Shown here: piece after piece, positions 16,137 through 23,498 of the stretch
Numbering within the stretch: position 1 is the first letter of the stretch
How the letters are laid out: each line of letters starts with the position of its first letter
Source: Duganella sp. CF517
Lineage (GTDB): Bacteria; Pseudomonadota; Gammaproteobacteria; Burkholderiales; Burkholderiaceae_D
Direction: 5' to 3'
DNA: 64,000 nt
Assembly: GCF_900110275.1 (NCBI RefSeq)
Contig: NZ_FODC01000008.1
Location: 1 to 64,000 of the forward strand
The notes under the pieces: generated by a model
What the model was told of the DNA's origin: nothing
What the model saw: the letters and a program-made list of their open reading frames with translations, nothing else
Database searches by the model: none
Position numbers and translations under genes: made by a program

Positions 16137-16400
16137 TTGCAGCTCCTGTCGATAAAGTACGGCAATCTTATCAGTGAGATGGGGCCACCAACCGAATAAG
16201 TTCGCAGAAGGTTCGCGGATGGTGCGCGTTTTCGGCGCAAGGGCGGCCCCGCCGAAGAAAGCCGCTCTTCATAGGCAAAACAAGCCACCTTTGGGCTGAA
16301 AAGCTGCTGTTTCACGAACGATTCCGGCTCGTATAGGTGCGCACTTTAGTTCGCAGCTGGGGCGCGATAAAGTCGAATGCGCGCGGCATATCGCCGACTT

Positions 16401-17441
16401 CCTCAGATTGAGGGCGTGCGACTGGCGGCGCCCATCCGTCAATGACGGGCCGGATGCTGCAATCCGGATACTTCCGCCACTGGCGGCGGTAACCCCTCAG
16501 ATTGAGGGATGCTTAAACTACCGGATTTCCTTTGGTTTTGTCAAAATGAAAACTACGGGGAAACCCGGAGTATGCTCAAAGCCGGAAGTCCTGCTTAGCC
16601 CTCAAATTCCGGCGAAAACGGGAATACCCGAGCGACGGCCCAGGTCCTGCAATGCAGGACATTAACCGTCGGCGGCGCGATACTGAACATGAAGGGGCGC
16701 GCCGGCCGGCCGCGACATCGCATTCAAGCCAATGAGGTGTGCTGTGCGACCGGCGGAATCTTTCGCTGGTTGCTGGTGGCGCCGCCCGGTACATCTGGGA
16801 AAATCCCACATGTAGAATCGACCTGCCGAAAATACGGGAAAATCCCGGGTATAGCAGCGGGCGACATTACCGGAAAATCTGGTATTGCGACCTAGTGCGC
16901 GGCCGGTGGTGGCGCCGGCTGCGGCCCGGTCCAATCCTGTGAAAATCACACATTAGGTGCACAGTGCCGGGCTGGCGAAGGATGGGGCGCCGTCTGCCCA
17001 GTTTTCGGCACACGGTACCGATACAGGAAATCCTGCATCGCCTGGCGCTATGGGAAATCCCATACCGGCGCCGACTGCGGACGAAATTCGTCGGCAGTGG
17101 CGCTTTTGCGGCCTACTTTAGTGGGTCGCAAATTTCTACCAAAACGGCATTCAGCAGCGCGCAGGGCTACCGACTTCTAATTGTGACGCTGGCTCACAAT
17201 TAGATGTCCCGGTTGCGGGTATCGTTCGCAGAAACGACACTGCCGGCGACGCGCGCGGCGGTTGCCAATCGGCGGTTGCCAGTCAGGTTGCCAGTGGAAA
17301 GTGGTATCCAGCGACTGGTATCCATGCCGGTATCCACGGCATTGCGCGGTCGACGCCCCGAAACCTTGGGGCGTCTGAACCGCCCTGGCGGTGCCCATCC
17401 TCAAACTGAGGGCGGGCCGTCGTCACCCCTGAATCGGGGGT
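16401..17441. repeat. array of short, mutually different hairpins in non-coding DNA
   Basis: The 1.35 kb between 16137 and 17491 has no convincing gene. Instead it holds about two dozen short inverted repeats. Examples: CCTCA-GAT-TGAGG (16401), CCGTCA-A-TGACGG (16436), CCGCCA-C-TGGCGG (16474), CCCTCA-GAT-TGAGGG (16494), GTCCTGC-AAT-GCAGGAC (16644), TGGGA-AAA-TCCCA (16796), CGGGA-AAA-TCCCG (16835), TGTGA-AAA-TCACA (16938), CAGGA-AA-TCCTG (17024), TATGGGA-AA-TCCCATA (17049), GACGAA-A-TTCGTC (17080), an 11-bp stem at 17176-17204, GACGCCCC...GGGGCGTC (17352), CCTCA-AAC-TGAGG (17399). Stems differ but architecture is constant: 5-7 bp, loop of one to three bases, often GA-A(2-3)-TC at the tip. Function unknown. 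Confidence 0.85.
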
Positions 17442-17491
17442 CTCGACAGAACGGCCGTGCAGCGCCAGCGTTTTCGATTTTGGATTTTTTA

Positions 17492-17947
17492 TTACTTGGC
17501 GACAGTGGCGCTCTCCTGTTCTATTACCCCCGAACTAAGAGCGGCGTAGCCGAGTATTTTCCAATCGTAATATTTCGCTTGCTTTATCTCGTCTTTTGAC
17601 TGGTAGTCGCTGGTCTCAATGGTACCAATGCCGTCATGCATGAGAACGAGACCCTTCCAAACATCATCGTTTTTATGGGCCTGTTTTGCCGTCACCCAGA
17701 CCATGTAGTTACCCTTGTTGACCACGACGTCTTTGGTTACAAGCGTGCCACGACCTTTGTAAATAATGCCTCCATAACTTTGCTTTTGTTCATCAAGGCT
17801 GAAGTCGCGAATCTCAAATTTGGTAGGTGTCGCTGTGTTAGAAGCAGCTGCCGCATCGGTCGCTTTGGCAGCCGGAGGTGAGGACGAGGACTGTTGGCAA
17901 CCGACTAGAGCAGCGAGCAGTAAGGAAAGAGCAATAATTTGGCGCAT
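17492..17947 (-). CDS. small lipoprotein
   Basis: 151 aa with a lipoprotein signal: MRQIIALSLLLAALVGC, Cys17 in lipobox LVGC, then a Ser/Ala/Pro-rich linker. The folded part (about 100 residues, FEIRDFSLDEQKQSYGGIIY, GNYMVWVTAKQAHKNDDVW) looks like a beta-rich domain of unknown family. CAGGA lies before the ATG. It is cargo of the element and may sit in the outer or inner membrane facing the periplasm. It has no coupled neighbour. Confidence 0.75.
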   Translation of the reverse strand: MRQIIALSLLLAALVGCQQSSSSPPAAKATDAAAASNTATPTKFEIRDFSLDEQKQSYGGIIYKGRGTLVTKDVVVNKGNYMVWVTAKQAHKNDDVWKGLVLMHDGIGTIETSDYQSKDEIKQAKYYDWKILGYAALSSGVIEQESATVAK

Positions 17948-18130
17948 GGATTTTCCTGATTATGGTTATTGGTTTAGTGCCAACAGTATATTTGAATTGA
18001 TAATCGGAAATCTATCCAATTACCACGCCCGCGAAAGTGCTTGACGGTTTACCCAGTGCCGACTATCCTAAAAAAGCCCCGAGAAAAAGGGGAACGGGTT
18101 TGGCGACTCGGAATAACCTACAGCGGACAA

Positions 18131-18152
18131 CCGCTCTTGAGCGGCTTTTTTT
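18131..18152 (+). terminator. rho-independent terminator
   Basis: CCGCTC-TT-GAGCGG stem (18131-18144) followed by C and seven T residues on the plus strand. No plus-strand gene ends just upstream, so it may end a short transcript from the 17950-18130 region, or attenuate transcription entering the downstream operon. Confidence 0.75.
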
Positions 18153-18175
18153 CGTCCGTACTGCCTCTGCACGCC

Positions 18176-18304
18176 TTCTATGACGGGCCTGGGTGGGGAT
18201 GCCTTCGGGCATGCCGGTAGCTGTAGGTTCCGGTTCGCCAACCCCGCCTTGTGCCCGTCTCCCTATTTGGCGATAGGAACGGGTTTATACGCGAACCTAC
18301 AGAG
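18176..18304 (+). other. structured leader of the replication-type operon
   Basis: Between the terminator and the first gene lie nested inverted repeats: ATGCC-TTCG-GGCAT, CTGTAGGTTC (about 18225) complementary to GAACCTACAG (18293-18302), and CCCGT...CCTAT...ATAGG...ACGGG. The words GGAACGGGTTT and ACCTACAG also occur before the terminator (18091-18123) as a direct repeat. This could be a structured 5' leader, a small RNA or a replication signal; the sequence alone does not decide. Together with the terminator it accounts for the gene-free stretch 17948-18312. Confidence 0.45.
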
Positions 18305-18312
18305 GCCCCATC

Positions 18313-18516
18313 ATGGTCAACAGCACCCTCACGCCCGAACAATCCCGTCTCGACACCATCAAGCATCTGCGCTGGCAGGCCAAGGCCGTCGCCAACCTGC
18401 TGTCTGCCGTCCACCTGCTGCCGGCCGCCGACCAGCAAACCACGCTCGACACGACGACCCGCCTCGCCGACGAACTGGCCAGCGACCTGGCCACACTGGT
18501 GCGAGGTGCCGTATGA
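18313..18516 (+). CDS. small helical protein, first gene of an eight-gene chain
   Basis: 67 aa (MVNSTLTPEQSRLDTIKHLR ... LAAD-type helices, ending LATLVRGAV). It is Ala/Leu-rich and helical with no membrane segment. Its stop overlaps the next start as ATGA (18513-18516). The following genes repeat this overlap without a gap, so all eight are probably made from one transcript. Function unknown; Ala/Leu-rich helical proteins of this size often accompany phage or plasmid replication genes. Confidence 0.65.
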   Translation: MVNSTLTPEQSRLDTIKHLRWQAKAVANLLSAVHLLPAADQQTTLDTTTRLADELASDLATLVRGAV

Positions 18517-19205
18517 GCCCGGACTTCTCCCCCGCCGTGCTGTTCGCTACCGGCTGCGGCAAGGCCAACGACTGGCTCACCACCAACGCAACGCGGCGCC
18601 ATCCTGTTTCGTCCGTTGTCTGGCGGGCGCTGCGCCTGACTGAAATGGTGATGCAATACGAAACCGAAGACAATTTCCCCGACCTGCTGGCCGCTTGGGA
18701 GAAGGGCTTCGATTCACTCATTCCACCGACCACAGCAACAGCCGGCACCGGCAATGCGCCGGCGCTGCTGGTCGAGCTGCGCCACGCCGACACCATCATC
18801 AAGGCCATGCTCAACGCCATGACCGCCCAGCAAAAAGCCCGCGTCGCGGAAAAGCTCGAGGCTGACGGCGTCGTCACCGACGGTATGAGCCGGCACCACG
18901 AGCGGCGCGCTGCTATAGAAGCTGCCAAGGCTGAACATGATACCGCCGGTGACCGCCCGGGCAGCAAAGTCCTACTTGACATCCAGGCGCGCGCATCCGA
19001 CGCGGCCGCGCAGGCCGCCGACATCGCGCACCTGCTGCAAGCGACGTTCGAGAAGTTGGACGAACTGTCCGCTGTTGGCGGGCAGATGGTTTCGTTGGTC
19101 AATGCCGCAAATTGCTTCGCCACCTGCGCGGCGCGCAACGTCGAGCTCATCCGTGAGGCCACAGCCGACATCATCGCGCTGGCGCAGGAAGAGGATGCTC
19201 AATGA
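18513..19205 (+). CDS. alpha-helical element protein, unknown
   Basis: 230 aa from the ATGA overlap at 18513; the frame is open upstream but this start is fixed by coupling. The sequence is helical with long Ala/Glu-rich stretches (AMTAQQKARVAEKLEADGVV, RASDAAAQAADIAHLLQATF), suggestive of coiled-coil. No catalytic motif is recognised. Its stop overlaps the next start (ATGA at 19202). Confidence 0.65.
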   Translation: MSPDFSPAVLFATGCGKANDWLTTNATRRHPVSSVVWRALRLTEMVMQYETEDNFPDLLAAWEKGFDSLIPPTTATAGTGNAPALLVELRHADTIIKAMLNAMTAQQKARVAEKLEADGVVTDGMSRHHERRAAIEAAKAEHDTAGDRPGSKVLLDIQARASDAAAQAADIAHLLQATFEKLDELSAVGGQMVSLVNAANCFATCAARNVELIREATADIIALAQEEDAQ

Positions 19206-19702
19206 GCGCGCTCGTAGTTATTCCAGCCGAGCCAACCATCCGCATGTTGGGTTACATCGGCATCGCCGAGTTTCAAGGCACGCGCGCTATGCTGGAGGCG
19301 GAGGGCATCGTCCCAGCGAATATCAAATGGCCAGAGGGTTACGATGACCTGCGGTGGGACGAAGGTAAGTTTGAGTACTGGATAAGGCGGGAGCGCCCTG
19401 ACGGTGCGAAGGGCCCTCGCAAGCTGTTCGTCGACGTCGATTGGTGGTGTCTGCGCCAGCAAGTAATTGGCGAGACTTTCATCGATTACGAACTGAAACG
19501 CAAAAAAAAGGAACTGGCCGAGTACGTCTACCGTCACAGCGCCAAGGGTCAAGCTGATTCGGATAGGAGTTTTAATGCATACGCGGCAGCGTGCGGGGAC
19601 GAGAAATTTCAGGCATTCAAGGCACTGTTCCCTGGTCTCGTCAAACCGAAGCGCGGTCGTCGCGCCAAGAGCATCCAGCAGGCCCAAGGAGTTGCGGCAT
19701 GA
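19202..19702 (+). CDS. element protein, unknown
   Basis: 166 aa, translationally coupled at both ends. Aromatic-rich centre (IKWPEGYDDLRWDEGKFEYW, VDVDWWCLRQQVIGETFIDY) and a basic tail (LVKPKRGRRAKSIQQAQGV). Not recognised. Trp/Tyr content and charge are unlike the neighbouring helical proteins, so it may be a compact globular or nucleic-acid-binding domain. Confidence 0.62.
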   Translation: MSALVVIPAEPTIRMLGYIGIAEFQGTRAMLEAEGIVPANIKWPEGYDDLRWDEGKFEYWIRRERPDGAKGPRKLFVDVDWWCLRQQVIGETFIDYELKRKKKELAEYVYRHSAKGQADSDRSFNAYAAACGDEKFQAFKALFPGLVKPKRGRRAKSIQQAQGVAA

Positions 19703-19950
19703 GCGCGCCCGTCGAAATCAAGCCGGCCGCGCCGAAGCGCCAGCGCCGCGCCGCCAAACCGCAGGCGGTGCCGGCCGCCGAGTTCGGCGCCTTGGAAATC
19801 CGCGCCGCTCTCGCGGTCCGTAGGCTGCCGGCAGACAGGAAGCAAAGTTGGTGTGAGATGCTGGAAAGACTGGCGACGAAGTTGGAGGCTGATGCCGCAG
19901 CAGCGCGGCCAGCGCCGGTATTGCGCCTTATCTCTGGAGGTGCGCGATGA
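19699..19950 (+). CDS. small basic protein, unknown
   Basis: 83 aa from the ATGA at 19699. The N-terminus is a Lys/Arg/Pro-rich tail (EIKPAAPKRQRRAAKPQAVP), followed by one or two helices (MLERLATKLEADAAAARPAP) and a short end VLRLISGGAR. A disordered basic tail plus helix pattern recurs in the next two genes, so the three may be related by duplication. Unknown role, coupled at both ends. Confidence 0.6.
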   Translation: MSAPVEIKPAAPKRQRRAAKPQAVPAAEFGALEIRAALAVRRLPADRKQSWCEMLERLATKLEADAAAARPAPVLRLISGGAR

Positions 19951-20156
19951 CCGCCCCGAAGAAACCACGCAGCGCCGCCGGCCTGAAGCCTGCGCCGGCG
20001 CCACCGCTCACGGTCGACCAGCAGTTGCTCCTCAAGTACTACGCTGAGATATGCGACGAGTCCCAGCAGCACATTTTGCGGATGATGGCATTGGCGACCA
20101 AAAGTTGCCCGCGCCATGTCCGGCCGGCGCTGCGCCTGGTCGGAGGTGTGAAATGA
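19947..20156 (+). CDS. small protein related to its downstream neighbour, unknown
   Basis: 69 aa. Layout is a basic tail (MTAPKKPRSAAGLKPAPAPP), then VDQQLLLKYYAEICDESQQH and a C-terminus ALRLVGG. The next protein has the same plan with RELLSYFHGIAHEVRRHVLD. The shared [KS]Y[YF].-I..E.[QR].H.[LV] pattern suggests the two arose by duplication. ATGA overlaps at both ends. Confidence 0.6.
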   Translation: MTAPKKPRSAAGLKPAPAPPLTVDQQLLLKYYAEICDESQQHILRMMALATKSCPRHVRPALRLVGGVK

Positions 20157-20413
20157 CCAGCACCACGACCAAGCCGCCCCGCGCGCGCAAGAAACCGGCC
20201 GCCGGGCCGCTGCGTCTGGTGGTGGACAACCTCAGCGCCGATGACAGGGAGCTACTCAGCTACTTCCACGGCATTGCGCACGAGGTCCGCCGGCACGTGT
20301 TGGACGTGGTCCGCCATGTGTCAGTGAGTCGACCACTTGTTGAACCCACGCCGGAACGGTCGGCGCCGGGCATTTGCTTGGTGTCCACCGCGGTCGCGGG
20401 GGAGCGCCCATGA
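20153..20413 (+). CDS. small protein related to its upstream neighbour, unknown
   Basis: 86 aa with a basic Pro-rich N-terminus (TKPPRARKKPAAGPLRLVVD) and the helix DDRELLSYFHGIAHEVRRHV that resembles DQQLLLKYYAEICDESQQHI of the preceding protein. Start and stop are both in ATGA overlaps. No further motif is seen. Confidence 0.6.
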   Translation: MTSTTTKPPRARKKPAAGPLRLVVDNLSADDRELLSYFHGIAHEVRRHVLDVVRHVSVSRPLVEPTPERSAPGICLVSTAVAGERP

Positions 20414-20727
20414 CGACCCTCGCCGAACTGGGCCGCATCCGCACTGAGTTTGGCCTCGCGCCGGTGGGCGGCGTCCTGTGGCTGGGCGTCGGCATGCTGC
20501 CACCCAAGCGCAACGCTATCGAAATCGACCCGGCCAACTTGCCGACCGCGATGGAGTGCCGCGCCGTGGCCGGCCTTGACGTGGTACTGGTCTTTCCCGG
20601 CAATCTGACCAGATACGGCGCGCTGCGCACGCTGTCCGACCGGCTGTATCAGGCCCGGCCGCGCCGCCTGCTGCTGGTCGACGGCGACCACAACCGGACG
20701 GCTTTCCTCAAGCTGGCGGAACCATGA
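20410..20727 (+). CDS. small protein, unknown, seventh gene of the chain
   Basis: 105 aa (MTTLAELGRIRTEFGLAPVG ... VVLVFPGNLTRYGALRTLSD ... RRLLLVDGDHNRTAFLKLAE). Alternation of hydrophobic strands and helices (VLWLGVGM, DVVLVF, RLLLVD) suggests a small Rossmann-like or P-loop-like fold without a nucleotide motif. It is coupled by ATGA to the ATPase gene that follows, so it may be its partner. Confidence 0.6.
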   Translation: MTTLAELGRIRTEFGLAPVGGVLWLGVGMLPPKRNAIEIDPANLPTAMECRAVAGLDVVLVFPGNLTRYGALRTLSDRLYQARPRRLLLVDGDHNRTAFLKLAEP

Positions 20728-21890
20728 TGGCGGACGGACATATGGATGGCCAGATGGCCGGCTTCACTTTGGGTAAGGAAGATAGCGAGGCCCGGGCCGC
20801 GCGCATCGAGCTGGAGAGCAAGGGCGAGACGGCACGCCCGTTCGATAGGGGCATGCAGCGCGGCGAGCGCGTCGTCAAAATCCGGTGCGGCGCCGACATC
20901 AAGCCCCTGCCTATCACCTGGCTGTGGCCTGGCTGGGTTCCGGCTGGCAAGCTGACCATCTTGGCCGGCGCCGCCGGTACCGGCAAGACCACGCTTGCCC
21001 TCGCGCTGGCGGCCGTGCTGACCTCCGGCGGGCGCTGGCCGGACGGCACCGCATGCGCGGCCCAGGGCAATGTGCTGATATGGTCGAGTGAGGACGTGGC
21101 CGACGATACCCTGGTGCCGCGCCTCATTGCGTCCGGTGCCGACCTCGCGCGCTGCCACTTCATCGAGGGTATAGCCCAGGACGGCGAAAGCGTACCGTTC
21201 GACCCGTCGCAGGATATTCCAGACCTACGGCGCGCCGTCGACGCCATCGGCGGCGTGAGCCTGCTGCTGATAGACCCCATCGTATCAGCGGTGGCCGGCG
21301 ACATGCACCGCGCGAACGACGTGCGCCGCAGTCTGCAGGCGGTAGTCGACTTCGCCGACGCCCACGGCTGCGCGGTCATCGGCATAACGCACTTTGCCAA
21401 GGGCGGCGCCGGCAAGGCGCCACAGGACCGGGTGATAGGCTCACAGGCATTCGGCGCCCTCGCGCGCATGGTGCTGGTGACCGCAAAGGAAGAAGGCAGC
21501 AACCGCCGCGTGATGGCGCGGGCAAAGTCAAACATCGCGCCCGACGATGGCGGCGTGGCCTACTCGCTCGAGCTGGCGACCATCGCCGGCGGCATCGAGG
21601 CAACGCACGCGGTATGGGCCGGCTCCATCGAGGGCACGGCGCGGGAAATCCTGGGCGACGTGGAGCACGACGAAAGCGGCGAGGATGGCGACGCGCGTCA
21701 GGACTTGGAGCGCATGCTGGTGGACACGCTCCGGGAGGCGGGCGGTAAGATGGCCACGAAGGCGCTACAGGCCGAGGTGCGCGACGCCGGGCATTCATGG
21801 GATGCGGCCAAGCGGCTGAAGAAATCGCTCGGCATCGAGGCCAAGAAGCTCAGCATGGGCGGCGCCTGGATTTGGTGCCTTCCCGAATAA
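20724..21890 (+). CDS. RepA-like hexameric replicative ATPase/helicase
   Basis: 388 aa, last gene of the coupled chain. The core (residues 65-260) is an AAA_25/RepA-type RecA fold: Walker A GAAGTGKTT with Lys88, Walker B LLLIDPIVSAV, and a sensor-like segment IGITHFAKGG. This matches the RSF1010 RepA-like hexameric helicases found in plasmids, phages and integrative elements. The C-terminal 70 residues (MATKALQAEVRDAGHSWDAA then KRLKKSLGIEAKKL) look like a winged-helix. Likely role: unwinding during element replication or excision-linked copying. Confidence 0.82.
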   Translation: MMADGHMDGQMAGFTLGKEDSEARAARIELESKGETARPFDRGMQRGERVVKIRCGADIKPLPITWLWPGWVPAGKLTILAGAAGTGKTTLALALAAVLTSGGRWPDGTACAAQGNVLIWSSEDVADDTLVPRLIASGADLARCHFIEGIAQDGESVPFDPSQDIPDLRRAVDAIGGVSLLLIDPIVSAVAGDMHRANDVRRSLQAVVDFADAHGCAVIGITHFAKGGAGKAPQDRVIGSQAFGALARMVLVTAKEEGSNRRVMARAKSNIAPDDGGVAYSLELATIAGGIEATHAVWAGSIEGTAREILGDVEHDESGEDGDARQDLERMLVDTLREAGGKMATKALQAEVRDAGHSWDAAKRLKKSLGIEAKKLSMGGAWIWCLPE

Positions 21891-21896
21891 ACGGTC

Positions 21897-21961
21897 GAAG
21901 GGAGCGCGAAGGGAGCGAAGGGAGCACTGTTTTTTCTGTGCTCCCTTCGCTCCCTTCGTGC
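21897..21961. repeat. 24-bp hairpin built from tandem CGAAGGGAGC repeats
   Basis: CGAAGGGAGC occurs three times in a row (about 21897, 21907, 21917). The last two copies form one arm of a perfect 20-bp stem (21908-21927 with 21938-21957), extendable to about 24 bp with one wobble pair, enclosing the loop TGTTTTTTCT. It lies seven bases after the RepA-like gene. There is no T-tract after the stem, so it is a poor intrinsic terminator. Repeats beside a replicative helicase could be iterons or a hairpin origin. Confidence 0.75.
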
Positions 21962-22083
21962 GCTCTTCGGGATTGGTGATGCCCGACCTGGGAGATAAAG
22001 GGGGTGGCAAAACAACACCCCTTTATTGTTCTGGCAAGGGAGTAGCGAAACACTGCCCCGTCTCATCAAACTACGTGGCGCAA

Positions 22084-22416
22084 CTATCGGTCGTTATAGC
22101 TGAACCAGAATGCTAATTCATCAATCAAAGTCGAAAGTTCAATCTTATCGTCGGTGGTAAAGCCGAGTGCCTTGGCATGCCATAGGCCTTTTCCATCCGT
22201 AGCAGCTGGAACGTCTTTCGTATCCATAAGTTTCTTCAATTTCGCCACCCAGATGCGCGCATCGTCATTAAGGGTGCTCTCGTCAAATTTATTGAAAGCA
22301 AGCGAGCACGCATGAAAGCACTCTGATATCGACGCCTCTTCTCCTTCCGTATGAGGCAGCATTAAATATCGTCGGGCATCGGCTAATTTTTCCGCTTGGT
22401 ACGTATAGCTAAGCAT
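22084..22416 (-). CDS. 110-aa protein of unknown function
   Basis: Starts at ATG 22416 with AGAGGA upstream. Soluble and acidic (MLSYTYQAEKLADARRYLML, KIELSTLIDELAFWFSYNDR). No recognised domain. Base composition is more AT-rich than the replication operon, which fits a separately acquired cargo gene. It faces away from the resolvase, so the res region lies between their starts and may regulate both. Confidence 0.65.
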   Translation of the reverse strand: MLSYTYQAEKLADARRYLMLPHTEGEEASISECFHACSLAFNKFDESTLNDDARIWVAKLKKLMDTKDVPAATDGKGLWHAKALGFTTDDKIELSTLIDELAFWFSYNDR

Positions 22417-22507
22417 GGTGTCCTCTTAGATTGAGTTGAATTGGTTGACGCAATGCAATTATGCGGCAGCGTAGCCATATTGGCAACATAAGAGCAGGCA
22501 CACAACC

Positions 22508-22622
22508 CTGTTAGAAAACGATCGATTTCCAACAGGTATGAAAGGGAAGCAATGTCTATGTTGGAAATATAGGGCTTGCTATTTCTAACAGGTGCAGATA
22601 TTCTAACAGTGTTTTCTAACAG
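22508..22622. promoter_or_regulatory. res site of the serine resolvase
   Basis: The motif TTTCTAACAG and its complement occur repeatedly. Subsite I: CTGTTAGAAA ... TTTCCAACAG (22508-22535), a 28-bp inverted repeat. Subsite II: TGTTGGAAAT ... ATTTCTAACA (22559-22590), 32 bp. Subsite III: two direct copies at 22599-22609 and 22612-22622. Three clustered subsites directly upstream of a resolvase gene are the standard res layout. Binding there would also repress the resolvase promoter. Confidence 0.8.
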
Positions 22623-22641
22623 TCTTAACCGGAGAAACACC

Positions 22642-23208
22642 ATGGCAACCTTCGCATATGGCCGCGTCAGCACCAAAGAGCAAACCGCAGACAACCAGAA
22701 GATGGAAATCGTCGCGGCCGGCCACCAGGTCGATTACTGGTATGCGGATACCATCAGCGGCAAGACCAGCGCCACCGAGCGTCCCGAGTTCGCCGCGCTG
22801 CTGGCGCAGATTCGCAACGGCGAAACGTTGGTAGTGACGAAGCTCGACCGGCTGGGCCGCGATGCGCAGGACGTCGGCGCCACCGTCAAGCTGCTGGCCA
22901 AGCGCAAGATTGCCGTCATCGTTCTGCAACTGGGCACGCTCGACCTGACGTCGACGGCCGGCAAGATGATGCTGACCATGTTGGGGGCTGTGGCTGAGAT
23001 GGAGCGTGACTTGTTGGTGGAGCGCACGCAGGCGGGCCTGGCCCGCGCCAAGAGCGAAGGCAAGACATTGGGTCGTCCGTCGAAGACCACGGCGGAGCAG
23101 CGCACCGAAATCATCGCCAAGTATGCCGCCGGAGATAGCGTTAGTTCGCTGGCTCGGACATATTCGGTATCTCGCGCCAATATACTTGGCATCGTTCAGC
23201 CTGCGTAG
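22642..23208 (+). CDS. serine recombinase, resolvase/invertase family
   Basis: 188 aa from ATG 22642 with GGAG upstream. The N-terminal catalytic domain has Ser10 in FAYGRVSTKEQ, with the conserved DRLGR segment and MERDLLVERTQAGLARAK of small resolvases. The C-terminal part (IIAKYAAGDSVSSLARTYSV, SRANILGIV) is the Hin-like helix-turn-helix. It should act on the adjacent res site, resolving dimers or cointegrates of the excised circle, which fits an element with its own replication ATPase. Confidence 0.93.
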   Translation: MATFAYGRVSTKEQTADNQKMEIVAAGHQVDYWYADTISGKTSATERPEFAALLAQIRNGETLVVTKLDRLGRDAQDVGATVKLLAKRKIAVIVLQLGTLDLTSTAGKMMLTMLGAVAEMERDLLVERTQAGLARAKSEGKTLGRPSKTTAEQRTEIIAKYAAGDSVSSLARTYSVSRANILGIVQPA

Positions 23209-23251
23209 ATACCGACTGGAGAGAACAATTGCGGGGCATGGTCATTAATAC

Positions 23252-23279
23252 AAAAAACCGGATTGTCTCCGGTTTTTTT
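23252..23279 (+). terminator. bidirectional terminator after the resolvase
   Basis: AACCGGA-TTGTC-TCCGGTT stem (23256-23274) flanked by A-run and T-run on the two sides, so it can end the resolvase transcript on plus and the protease cassette on minus. Confidence 0.9.
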
Positions 23280-23281
23280 GC

Positions 23282-23488
23282 TTATCGCTTGGCGTAGTAA
23301 GAGCTAAATGTCTTCGCGGGGGGCTGAGTAGCAAGACCATCCAAAGGAGCTATCGTGTAGCCTTGTTTAGCAGTATAGCCTTGACGTTCCATTTCACGAT
23401 ACAGCTCCTGCATAGGCGCGGCGTCGCGACGGACGTGCTCAAACTCCGGCTTGCTCAATACATTTTTGACTTGGTCTACGAGGCTCAT
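23282..23488 (-). CDS. 68-aa partner of the ClpP-fold protease
   Basis: Start ATG 23488 has AAGGAG at the right distance (AAGGAGAGCGCA), while a longer frame overlaps the preceding gene. The protein (MSLVDQVKNVLSKPEFEHVR, REMERQGYTAKQGYTIAPLD) is small and soluble with no recognised domain. It starts ten bases after the protease gene ends, so the two form one operon. It may be a regulator, adaptor or substrate of the protease. Confidence 0.65.
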   Translation of the reverse strand: MSLVDQVKNVLSKPEFEHVRRDAAPMQELYREMERQGYTAKQGYTIAPLDGLATQPPAKTFSSYYAKR

Positions 23489-23498
23489 TGCGCTCTCC

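Noticed and set aside
16408..17203. Several open frames of 60-95 codons on both strands in the hairpin array
   Set aside because: They overlap each other, lack ribosome-binding sites, have no protein-like pattern, and the DNA is dominated by inverted repeats.
16401..17441. Possible CRISPR array
   Set aside because: No repeated unit with constant spacing; stems differ from one another and there are no cas genes.
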